Shown: positions 45,219-54,237 of the stretch, piece by piece | How the letters are laid out: each line of letters starts with the position of its first letter | How positions within the stretch are numbered: position 1 is the first letter of the stretch | Source of the DNA: Zelonia costaricensis | Taxonomy: Eukaryota > Euglenozoa > Kinetoplastea > Trypanosomatida > Trypanosomatidae | Assembly: GCA_030849075.1 (NCBI GenBank) | Contig: JASAOO010003443.1 | Location: 1-63,536 of the forward strand | DNA: 63,536 nt | Reading direction: 5' to 3' | Position numbers and translations under genes: made by a program | Notes under the pieces: generated by a model | What the model was told of the DNA's origin: nothing | Databases searched by the model: none | Seen by the model: the letters and a program-made list of their open reading frames with translations, nothing else

Positions 45219-48200
45219 TTAAAATGCGAGCTCCCGCTTCGTGTCCAGTACTGTCACAGAGGGAGAGCCGCGGCGCGGGGACGGCGATGAGCCGCGTGCC
45301 CACGAGCTGCCCGCACCTCCGGTGGCGCCGCCTGCCTCGGAGACGCCGTCGCTGCGGGATGGCATCTCCTTCGGCGTAAGCGTCGAGTCCTGCGCGGCTT
45401 CGATGCGCACTAGACCCGGCGCCGCCGCCTTCAGGCGAGGCTGCACCTCTTGCACACGCCACTGCACCCCACGAGCGGTCGAGGAAGCTGACAACGCTGT
45501 GATGCTCCCCTCGCGGGCAGACGGCACGGAGAGATATTCTCGGTTCTGCGTCACGACACGCGCGCCGGGCTCCCCTCCCGCCACATCGGGGGGTGATGTC
45601 GTGGAGGCCAACACTGCGGTGCACTTGCGAAAAAAGCGGGCGTGCAGGGCGGCGAGGCGGTCAGCACGGGCAGTGAGGTGCCGCTCGCACTGGAGCTGCT
45701 CTCGGCGAAGCTGCCCGTGCAGCTCGCTCGGCAACAGTGCCCCGCCACGCAGTGCTGCGGACACCTCTGCCGCGCCGCACTTCAGCCACGCCGGCACCGA
45801 TTCGTGCACCGGCGTCCGCACACGCAGGTACACATCACCGAGCACACACGGATCGCCATCCAAGCCGTGCGCAACGAGCGGCAAAACAATCAGCTCCGCC
45901 TTCCGGTGCAGTTGCGGCGCCGTACAGAGCGCCCTCAGCGACAGCCATATACGGCCCACTTCAACCTGCGCTGCCGGCCGCGCGGCTGACCGATCGCACA
46001 CCGTGGCGGCGGCGGCGCCGCACGACGCGAGCGACAGCGAGGGCGCAAACGTGCTGCGGGAGCGTTGCTGGCGTGCCTGATCCGCAGAGCTGCTGCGGCT
46101 GTTGCAGTGCTGCCGCGGCGCAGCCGATCTGGCGCGCACCGCGCCCTCGTTGCGGGGATCTGGCGTGGTGAAGGTGAGGCAGAGGTCGTCGCTGATACCT
46201 GGGTGCGGTGTGGTTGCCGGCGTGGGCAGCTTCAGGTCGAGGCGCAGGGAGTGCCGCCACGCAGTCCACGGCCCTTCTCCGTGGACATCATCGTCGAGGT
46301 GCGTCCCGCTGCTCAGCAGCCTCGCAGCTTCCACGGTGGCGCGGGCTGCGGTATCAGAAAGACGCCGGCACGGACAGGGCAGGGGCGACCGGCAGCCCAG
46401 GTACGTGGCCGACACCTGTAGCCCATATCCACGCTCAAGGACTGCCCACTCGCGCCGTGCCACTGCCCCCGTTCGCGGCGACACCCCTGCGACGTCAACG
46501 TACACAGTCGCCGCGATGTGGGCAGACTGCAGCACCTCTTGGCGCAGCCGGCGGTGTGCCACGGCCGGGTCGGGAAAGCGGCCGGCGTGCCACAACAACC
46601 GGCATACCGAGGCCGGCTCATACGCGTGTAGGAGGGACAGCACGTCCTGGGCCACGTCGCTGCTGTCGAGCGGGATCGCTGGCACCACCGCCGTCGCGGT
46701 GCTCGCCGCCGCTGAAGCTGGCGCCCACTCCACGCGGACACCCACCTCAGCGACTGTAGTGTGCCGAGCATCCTGTAGCGGCACCCAACAGTACCGACGC
46801 GCCGGAGCACAGGCCCCGCCGCGGTGCACAGAGGCGCCCTCGCAAGGGCTGACGAACGCAGCCAGACTGAGCTCTGCACGGGCCACCTCAGCGCTGCGCC
46901 GCAGCGCCCGTTCGAGCCCGACCGTCAGTACAAGTCGCTCGTGGTGTGGTGCGGGGGTCGTGAAGTGCAGGAGGTACTTGTCCTCGTCCAGGAGCGGGAC
47001 AACGCCGCTGCGCCCCTCGAACTCTGGCAGCGACAGCGAGGCAGTTCGCTGCGCGTCGAGCCCTGTGGCGGTGCATCGGAAGGTTGGCGTGCGCAGCACC
47101 GCCCGTCCTCGGTGGTACACCTTGACGTAGGCGCCGTCGCCGTGGAGGAGTGTCGTCGAGGCAGCACTGGAAGAGAGTGCACGAAAGCCGAGGAGGCCCA
47201 CGCGCAGTCGCACGCCACTCGACGCGGGCCCCCACGCACGCTCCAGAGCATGTACCAGGCGCATTGCACCGTGTTCGTCGTCGTCGCCGCAGCATTGGCT
47301 TGGCTCGCCCTGGCCTGCAGACGCCAGCACACACAGCATCCGGTGAAGCCGCTCTGTCGCGTAGCACCCCAGCAGCTGCCTCAGCGCTGTGCGTGGCCGC
47401 CACTGCGTAGAGAAGCCCGACCACGGCGCACGTGAGCGCTCGCCGGTTTGATGCGGCGCAGACTCGACGCGCAGTTGCACAAAGCCGCGCTCATACGCGC
47501 CACGTTCGCCAGCTCGCCACACCAACGGAAGCCGCACGACGGCGGAGGGAGACCGCGGGCCTGCGACGCGGCAGGTGCGCAGGCTGCGGAAGCAGGCGTG
47601 GGTGCGGCACAGCTCCTTGACGTAGTTTCGAGCGGTGGCATGTGCGCCGACACCGCACACAGCCACGCAAAGCTCAGCCGCGTCGAGCAGGTCGCTGTCG
47701 GGCAGGCACAACACCATCTCGACACGGGCTGACGGCGCCGCCGCGGGGCCGCCGTACTCCAGCGCAACCGCTTTTGAGCGACCGGCAAACGCGCCGCAGC
47801 TCCAGGCGACGACCACGTGGCCTCGAGGCACGCTCTCCGCCACCGCCGCAGCGGGAAAGGGCGGCCCATCCAAAGCCGCGAGCTCAATCACGAGCGAAAA
47901 GGCAGGTGTCGCCGTGTCCAGTGGACAGGAACGCGCGTTTGCAAGGAGGTCTGGGTACTTGGCAAGCGCCTGGGCACTTGTCGAGGCTGCTGCATCCCGC
48001 ACAATCGCGTCGAGGCGGTGTAGCTGCTGCCGGCCGTACTGCCACAGCCAGGCCAACACACAGCCCTGGAGACGTGCTGCGCGGGTGTCCGCAGCGGGAG
48101 CGGAGCTTGGAGGCATGCGGTGGCCGCTGGCGTTGCCGCTGCTGTGCACCGTCATCACCAAGTCGCCACAGACATGTGCGTCCAGCGAGCCGCGGCGGCG

Positions 48201-51200
48201 GATGAGCTTGAACGACGCTGCCTCTATTCCAGCTTGCGGTGCCGCCGCCACAGACGGCCACACGCCGCGCACGTGGCACACACCCAGCTCCTCGCAGCAG
48301 CCTGGCACGCCGCTGAAGACCGTGCAGCAAAGATCGAAGTCGTCGCCGCACACCGGAAGCGTGAGTCGCACCACGGCATCTTCGAAGTTTGCCTCGTGCC
48401 CATCGTAGACCACTGCCGCCGTGGTGTGAGCCACCGCCTTCATCTCCTCGATGACGTCAAACGGCGTGTGCACTACCTCGTGCCTCGGCAGCACGTGCAG
48501 GCGGAGAAAGAGGCTCGCACATGACTGCAGCGGGAGGCCAGACGCATCCACAAGATTTCTGACGGCGTGAATCCACACCGCCACGTCGCAGCCCTGCACC
48601 GTTGCTGCATGCGTGGCCCTGCACAGAAACGGCTCCGCCCGCGCGCTGGAGACGTTTGAAGACGGCGCGGAGAGCAGTCGGTGCAGAGCGCAGCGGACGG
48701 TGACACGTTCACCGCCGCCGTGAGCGGCATTCCGCCGCACCGTCTCGTCCGAGGTTCTCCACGGGACTGCCTTCGCGAAGAGGGCGGCCATGGGAGCCGC
48801 GGCACGTGAGGGGCCGCATCGCCCGCGCTGAGGGTCGTCCAGCACCAGAGACGTGAAGGGGGAGCTGTGCCTCAGCGTCGGTGCAGCAAACGTGTCCAGT
48901 GCTGCAGCGTGCTCATCATCTGGCAGCCCCACTGCACCGCCGCAGCTCTCTGCTAACGATGACGCGTGCGAGGACGCACCCCGGCGGAGCTGCGAGACGA
49001 CGTCGTGCAGCTGCACAAGTGAGTCGCGGCAGTGCTGGCGAACGAGCACCTCGGCCAGGTGCAACTCTTCGCGGCACCCGTGGCGGAGCGCGTCCTTCAC
49101 GACGCGGCGCACAGCCTCCTCCTCCACCTCCGGTGGTGACTGTGCGCCGCCGCCGAGTCCATCGGTCACAAGCGTCAGTGACATCTCGCCCCGCTCACGG
49201 GCCGCGGATGTGCCAGCTTTGGCGACCACCGGTACACTCACCCGCGTTTCCACGCCGTCCTGCAAGTGGCACAGCCCGATGCAGGCGATGCCGAGCTTGA
49301 CCTGGCTACCTGTGCCCAGATGGACGGCCACCGTCAGCGTCAAGACCTGCTGCGTGTGGCCCTCAAGCTCGTGATGGTGGCCCTCTTCCTCTTCATCATG
49401 CGCGTCGCACGCGACGGGAAACACCAGCTCGGCAGAGGGGAACGCCACGGAGGCGGCGTATGGCACACACGCCGTCTTGCGGCGTCGCCTGCCGCCGCTG
49501 TTCGATTGCACGTAGACGTACACCTCTGTTGCCGCGGTCGTTTCGGTGGCCCCAGGCCGCAGCCGAATCGCCTCACGCGGGAGACCGCAGATGCCATGTA
49601 TCACGAGACGCACCCGTGGCTGGGCGTCCACGTCGTCAGTACTCGCGCGGCGGCGCCGCTCACACCGCTTCTGCGGTGGCAGGGTGTGCATCAACGCATC
49701 GTGGCCACCGCCGAGCCGACCCTTTGCGCGCGTAACGTCACGCACGACGTTGTCTGGGTGCAGCTGGCGACTGCGAGTTGGCGCCTGTGCGGTGCGTGGC
49801 GGAGTTACGAGCCTTCTCACAGCGTCATAAGGGCCTCCGCCTCCTTCCTCAGCGTGCTGCAGGTGTGGGGTGCGTGCACCGTAGCGCACGGGCTCATCCA
49901 CGGCAGCGTCGCCCAAAGTGCGTGCGCGCCCCGGCGAGGTGAGCGTCGACGGCGCCGCGGCGCTCGGCTCGTGGGTGCGCAGCGAGGCACCGTCTCCCTT
50001 GTGAGCGGCGGCGCGAATAGGGCTGAGGGTTGGTATGGTTCTCGCTGAATGACAGTCTGGCGGCACATACGGCTCGGGAGAAGGAGAAGCGGGAACGGCG
50101 GCGGCCGTCGTAGCCAAGACAGGGAGGTGCTCTGGGGCGCGCGTGCGGACCGCCAGTGGAGGCGCTGCGGCGGACGCGGTTCGCCGGGTTCGCTGACGCC
50201 TCGGTGTGAGCGGCGGTGGTGGTTGTGGTGGGCCGGCGTGGCTATGGCTGCGACGCAACGCGCCGTGGCACCGCGCTGATGCCGTGCGGGTGTGCGGCTT
50301 GTCGAGTAAAACCGCGCCCACGCCCTGGCGGAGAGCCTCGGCAAGACGACGATAATACGTGGCGCGGCGCTCGCCCAATTCAGGTGTTGGTGAAGGAAGC
50401 CTCGCACTCAGCAGAGACGGGGCGGGGCTCCGCGCCCCGTGCAGCGCAGCGTGCGCGACGTGTCGACCGTTGACGTTGCTCGTGGACGCAAAGCGGACGA
50501 AGGCAAGCCCACCCAGCGCGCCTCCGCGCTGCTTCGCGGGTCCCTGTGTTTGCGACAGCGCACGCTGGGCGCGGCCAGCCGCTGCCATCGCACGCAGAGC
50601 TCGCCGCAGGCGCGCCGCCCAAACGTCAACGTCCGAGCCCGTCGCCGTCTCTGGGCACGCCACGAAGCAGTTCATTCGTGTGCACTGTGTTGGTGGTGCG
50701 CCGTCGGCATAGGCGACCCAGGAGATGTGGCGGGGCGTCAGACGGTGCACGGAGTCCTGCAGCGGCACAGCCACATCCTCCACGCTCGTTGCAGCGCAGA
50801 CAAGCACCGGTTGCGCAGCGTCAGCGACGCCGTCGCCGTCACGTCGAGGTCGCACTGCCTCTCGAAAGCTGTCCACGGCCACTGCGATCGTCGGCGCTGA
50901 CGTGGACGTGCAGTCGTCGCACAGATGCAGCGCGGCGAAGAGAACAGCGTCAGCTGCCGTCGTTGCGGTGCTTCGGTGCGACTGCACGTGCACCAGGGCT
51001 TGCGCGCCGGCGTTGAAGGTTTGCACCGCGTGAGCCGAAGTGTGTGTCGCGGCAACGTCACCACACAACGCGCTCACGTAGCCCATGTCGCCAGCCGTCG
51101 CAGCAAAGGCCGCGAATGAGCATGTCATCAACACAGACGCGTGAAGGACGGTACACAGACACGCGTCTGAGGCACGGCTCTTCGACACGTCTGAAAGGCA

Positions 51201-51677
51201 CGGCAACCGAACGCGCTCGAGTCGCCGCAGCGTGGCGACATCGACCGCCGAGAGTGTGGCGGCCGTCGCCTGCACATGCGGAAGGCTGCTGCTTTCCTCT
51301 ACGCAGAGCGCCGCAAGTCCCAGCGCCTCCGCGACGACTTGGGCACCGATGGCCTGCGCACTGGCCTCCAGCGCGGGGGTGGGCGACGGTGCGTCGCTGC
51401 ACGACCCCGCCTGCACCGTAGGCGCTCTCTCCGAAAGAGGGACGACTTCGCGCCGTGTGAAGGCCGGTGCGCTGGCGGCGCGGAGCAGGACGGCGGAGAC
51501 GGGGTATGGGCAGCGCTCGCTGGTACGGTGGGAGTTCGGTGCTTTTGCAGGAGGTGCCGTAGAGGGAGCAGCGCAGCATCCGGAGCGGGGTGGCGGTGCG
51601 GCGGTGAAGGTGCGGCGGCGCGTGAACTGCGGCACCTCGCCACCACCGTGCGCCGCATGGCCCTGACGTATGGGCAT
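45219..51677 (-). CDS. Giant protein with about five C2-like domains (2152 aa)
   Basis: Five beta-sandwich regions each read like a diverged C2 domain, at about residues 695-840, 1025-1185, 1255-1410, 1485-1655 and 1720-1960. Each opens with an alternating hydrophobic strand (VRLVIHGICGLPRE, CDVAVWIHAVRNLVD, FSLVIELAALDGP, VRLRVGLLGFRAL, ATVYVDVAGV) and ends with a VxLRV-type strand. Short helical linkers rich in Leu, His and Arg separate them. Residues about 100-430 contain a segment resembling the end of a PTB/PH-type domain (HISWVAYAD..., then an amphipathic helix WAARLRRALRAMAAAG). The first 100 residues and about 450-660 are disordered. Clear Ca2+-binding Asp clusters are not seen. Architecture suggests a C2CD3- or RPGRIP1-like centriole/basal-body scaffold, as inference only. 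The ATG at 51677 is the first after the acceptors; the frame is open further upstream only from TTG. Confidence 0.9.
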   Translation of the reverse strand: MPIRQGHAAHGGGEVPQFTRRRTFTAAPPPRSGCCAAPSTAPPAKAPNSHRTSERCPYPVSAVLLRAASAPAFTRREVVPLSERAPTVQAGSCSDAPSPTPALEASAQAIGAQVVAEALGLAALCVEESSSLPHVQATAATLSAVDVATLRRLERVRLPCLSDVSKSRASDACLCTVLHASVLMTCSFAAFAATAGDMGYVSALCGDVAATHTSAHAVQTFNAGAQALVHVQSHRSTATTAADAVLFAALHLCDDCTSTSAPTIAVAVDSFREAVRPRRDGDGVADAAQPVLVCAATSVEDVAVPLQDSVHRLTPRHISWVAYADGAPPTQCTRMNCFVACPETATGSDVDVWAARLRRALRAMAAAGRAQRALSQTQGPAKQRGGALGGLAFVRFASTSNVNGRHVAHAALHGARSPAPSLLSARLPSPTPELGERRATYYRRLAEALRQGVGAVLLDKPHTRTASARCHGALRRSHSHAGPPQPPPPLTPRRQRTRRTASAAAPPLAVRTRAPEHLPVLATTAAAVPASPSPEPYVPPDCHSARTIPTLSPIRAAAHKGDGASLRTHEPSAAAPSTLTSPGRARTLGDAAVDEPVRYGARTPHLQHAEEGGGGPYDAVRRLVTPPRTAQAPTRSRQLHPDNVVRDVTRAKGRLGGGHDALMHTLPPQKRCERRRRASTDDVDAQPRVRLVIHGICGLPREAIRLRPGATETTAATEVYVYVQSNSGGRRRRKTACVPYAASVAFPSAELVFPVACDAHDEEEEGHHHELEGHTQQVLTLTVAVHLGTGSQVKLGIACIGLCHLQDGVETRVSVPVVAKAGTSAARERGEMSLTLVTDGLGGGAQSPPEVEEEAVRRVVKDALRHGCREELHLAEVLVRQHCRDSLVQLHDVVSQLRRGASSHASSLAESCGGAVGLPDDEHAAALDTFAAPTLRHSSPFTSLVLDDPQRGRCGPSRAAAPMAALFAKAVPWRTSDETVRRNAAHGGGERVTVRCALHRLLSAPSSNVSSARAEPFLCRATHAATVQGCDVAVWIHAVRNLVDASGLPLQSCASLFLRLHVLPRHEVVHTPFDVIEEMKAVAHTTAAVVYDGHEANFEDAVVRLTLPVCGDDFDLCCTVFSGVPGCCEELGVCHVRGVWPSVAAAPQAGIEAASFKLIRRRGSLDAHVCGDLVMTVHSSGNASGHRMPPSSAPAADTRAARLQGCVLAWLWQYGRQQLHRLDAIVRDAAASTSAQALAKYPDLLANARSCPLDTATPAFSLVIELAALDGPPFPAAAVAESVPRGHVVVAWSCGAFAGRSKAVALEYGGPAAAPSARVEMVLCLPDSDLLDAAELCVAVCGVGAHATARNYVKELCRTHACFRSLRTCRVAGPRSPSAVVRLPLVWRAGERGAYERGFVQLRVESAPHQTGERSRAPWSGFSTQWRPRTALRQLLGCYATERLHRMLCVLASAGQGEPSQCCGDDDEHGAMRLVHALERAWGPASSGVRLRVGLLGFRALSSSAASTTLLHGDGAYVKVYHRGRAVLRTPTFRCTATGLDAQRTASLSLPEFEGRSGVVPLLDEDKYLLHFTTPAPHHERLVLTVGLERALRRSAEVARAELSLAAFVSPCEGASVHRGGACAPARRYCWVPLQDARHTTVAEVGVRVEWAPASAAASTATAVVPAIPLDSSDVAQDVLSLLHAYEPASVCRLLWHAGRFPDPAVAHRRLRQEVLQSAHIAATVYVDVAGVSPRTGAVARREWAVLERGYGLQVSATYLGCRSPLPCPCRRLSDTAARATVEAARLLSSGTHLDDDVHGEGPWTAWRHSLRLDLKLPTPATTPHPGISDDLCLTFTTPDPRNEGAVRARSAAPRQHCNSRSSSADQARQQRSRSTFAPSLSLASCGAAAATVCDRSAARPAAQVEVGRIWLSLRALCTAPQLHRKAELIVLPLVAHGLDGDPCVLGDVYLRVRTPVHESVPAWLKCGAAEVSAALRGGALLPSELHGQLRREQLQCERHLTARADRLAALHARFFRKCTAVLASTTSPPDVAGGEPGARVVTQNREYLSVPSAREGSITALSASSTARGVQWRVQEVQPRLKAAAPGLVRIEAAQDSTLTPKEMPSRSDGVSEAGGATGGAGSSWARGSSPSPRRGSPSVTVLDTKRELAF

Positions 51678-52013
51678 GCCTGCCAAGGATCCCCCTTTGA
51701 AGCACGGGAGTGAACTGCGAGTGCAACGCCCACACAACCCGTCGCCGTCGATCCGCGGCGTGTAGGAGGACCAAAAGTGAGAGGGACTCCTCACCGGGCG
51801 TTCTGGCAGTCGCCCTCGTCTCCCAGCAGGCAACAGCAACTAAAAAACAGCCGCCGAGAGAATAGCTGCGAGGGAGTCTACACACGCACAGTGAAGCAGC
51901 GTGACGGAAACAGCAAAACAAAAACGCAAGATCACAAAGTGCGCCCGTCTTTCAGACCGCACAGACGAGAATTAGAAGAATGAGAGAGGGCACAAGTTCA
52001 TGCGCTTGCAGAC

Positions 52014-52045
<32 letters not shown>

Positions 52046-53157
52046 GCACACGCACACGCTCGCACACACGCAACGGAAATGATTGTGAGGAGGAGAAAAT
52101 CAGAAACAAAGTAGACAATGAGGTCACCGAGACGTCGCAGACGCACGGGTCAGCGACGACGCTGGGTGTGAGAAGAGCACAGATACGACGCGAAGCACAA
52201 AGCACCGGCTCGAGAACGCTGTCCTTGGCCTCACTTTTTGTTGTTGTCTTACACTCCCCCCGACGTGTAAAAGGCGTGTCACGTGCTGGAGACCGAAGGC
52301 TGGCTAATCACCGCGCGTGTCACTTCACGTGACTGGGACAGCTGGACAATGAATACGACTAAAGCGCGACGATTACGTTCGCACACACACACACAGGCAC
52401 ACACACGCTTACAGGATCCAGCAACGGGGATGCAGCTGAGGAAGAAGAGGACAAGAAGAAGGCAAACAGGCGAGCGTGTGTAAAAGGAACGACGGCGCCT
52501 CCGCTTCTATGGCGGTCTATATCTTTTGGAGAATGAAGGAAGTGAATGAGGACGATGTGCAGCGATGCGGATTGGCCGGTGGCGGCGTGCAGTGATGTGT
52601 GCGTGCTCTTCTTTTCAAACGAAGCCCTAGCGGACGCGTCAGTCTGCGATTTGTTGCGTGAAATGCGGGCATCTGCGACTTGCAAATGTGTGAGTATGGG
52701 GGGGGGGAGTGGGGGGAGGGGAGGGGGGCCAAAGTGAATGGAGGAGGGAGGCTGAGTGGAGCAGAGGTACCGCGAAAGAGAGATGTCATGCGCCAGGGAG
52801 TACCCCGCATAATCTCCTGCGTTTTCGAACTCGCCAGAAGACGCCTGAGTGGATGCCACCAACAGAGGACCCATCGCCGGGTCATCCAACAAAACAGGGG
52901 CATGCAATGCGCCCACTGCGAAGTCTCCCTCCTCCCCCTCTCCTTTCATTCTCCCACCAAAGATAAGAGAACCGGCTTCCACTGCAATCCGTACGTGTGC
53001 TAGTTGCTGTTCTCTGTTGTTGTTTTTCGAAGAGACCTTAGCCGGCGTTTGTGAACAACAAGAGAAAACACAACAGCCTGCTCGTGAAACACGGCACAGC
53101 CCGTCGTAACCGGAAAGCCGTCATGCACAGCCCCCCCTCCTCCTCTGCCACACGGCT
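51678..53157 (-). other. Intergenic region of 1.5 kb, UTRs only
   Basis: It holds the DnaJ 3' UTR and the C2-gene 5' region. Acceptor candidates are AG at 51841-51840 (after a T run) and 51716-51715. A CA-rich microsatellite lies at 52011-52068. No gene is seen. Confidence 0.7.
52011..52068. repeat. (CA)n microsatellite with interruptions
   Basis: A nearly 60-bp CA-rich dinucleotide run with a few A and G interruptions. Confidence 0.95.
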
Positions 53158-54237
53158 TTATCGTGACCGATCGGTGCGCATGCGCTGGTAGTTTTCGTAC
53201 GAGCGCCCCATCTTGGACGCGGCCGTGTGCCGCACCGGGCCCGCAGCGACTCGCTCCGCGGTCGGGCGACCCGGCGTCTCGCGCAGAAGCTCATCGAGGC
53301 GTCCTTGCTCCTCCAAGGTCATCTGATCACGGTAGCGCGGGGCGCGCCACTCCGGGTAGGTCGCCTCCCACTCCCGCTTCCGCTGAGGCGGGTTAACACT
53401 GGTGCCCGTGGCAGACGCGGACGGCGGCGCGGCATAGTCGGCGTCGGCTTCGTACGGGGAGCGGCGCAGTACACGGCGCGTGGTCTGCTCGGTGATGGGC
53501 GTCGAGGTCGTGTACCGCGTGGTGCTCGACGGGCCGGCCACCGGCTTCCCACCCGCTGACGACGACGCTGCTGCAGCGGCGGTGCTGCGCTTGTCCTGCC
53601 GCAGCACGTACTGCACGCGCAGCTTGAACTGTGCGTTCTGGAGGCGCCGCTCGATGAAGGTGGCTGGCTTGCCCAGCGTGCGGGCGACCTGCGGCACAGT
53701 GGCGCCGCCGCGAATCATGCGGTAGATGCTGAGGTCGTCCTCAAACGTATAGAACTTGCTGTGGCTGAACGGGTGATTCGCCGGGTTCTTCATCTCCTCA
53801 TCCGAGACGGCGTCGGTGCTGTTCATCATGGACTGCCAGTCGAGGGACGTCTTCATCGACCACGAGCTGTCCTCGCCGTTGGCGAAGTCGTCCGGCACCC
53901 GGCGGCGCCGCGTGCCGGCCTTGCGTGCAAAGCGAGTGCCCGCAGCAGGCATTCCCTGAGGTGAATCGGTGGTTGTGTCGTACGCGCCCTGAAGAACGCC
54001 GCTCGACTGAATGAGCTCGTACGCTGTGTTGATCACCTTCATGCGGTTGTCGTCGCCGCTGCTGAGGTCGGGGTGGTGCAGCCGCGCCATTTCACGGTAC
54101 TGCCGCCGTACGTCGTCCACGCCAGGGCGGGTGGCGGTGGTGGCGCGTGGGTTGTATGTCAGGCCGAGCACCTTGAAGGCTGCCACGACGTCGTCGATGG
54201 CAGGCGGCGCCCAACGGCACAGCGTGCGGGAGAGCAT
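53158..54237 (-). CDS. DnaJ-domain (J-domain) protein (359 aa)
   Basis: Residues about 15-85 are a J domain: FKVLGL, then VRRQYREMARLHHPDLS with the essential H55-P56-D57, and VINTAYELI after it. The J domain stimulates an HSP70 partner. The usual linker between helix I and II is longer here (about ten extra residues, YNPRATTATRPG). The short N-terminus MLSRTLCRWAPP could be a mitochondrial presequence. There is no Gly/Phe region or zinc-finger domain, so it is a type III J protein. Downstream is a helical segment (DDLSIYRMIRGGATVPQVARTLGKPATFIERRL, about 165-200) that resembles a helix-turn-helix. A Ser/Thr/Arg-rich C-terminus ends with REWEATYPEWRAPRYRD. The client or process is unknown. 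Confidence 0.94.
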   Translation of the reverse strand: MLSRTLCRWAPPAIDDVVAAFKVLGLTYNPRATTATRPGVDDVRRQYREMARLHHPDLSSGDDNRMKVINTAYELIQSSGVLQGAYDTTTDSPQGMPAAGTRFARKAGTRRRRVPDDFANGEDSSWSMKTSLDWQSMMNSTDAVSDEEMKNPANHPFSHSKFYTFEDDLSIYRMIRGGATVPQVARTLGKPATFIERRLQNAQFKLRVQYVLRQDKRSTAAAAASSSAGGKPVAGPSSTTRYTTSTPITEQTTRRVLRRSPYEADADYAAPPSASATGTSVNPPQRKREWEATYPEWRAPRYRDQMTLEEQGRLDELLRETPGRPTAERVAAGPVRHTAASKMGRSYENYQRMRTDRSR

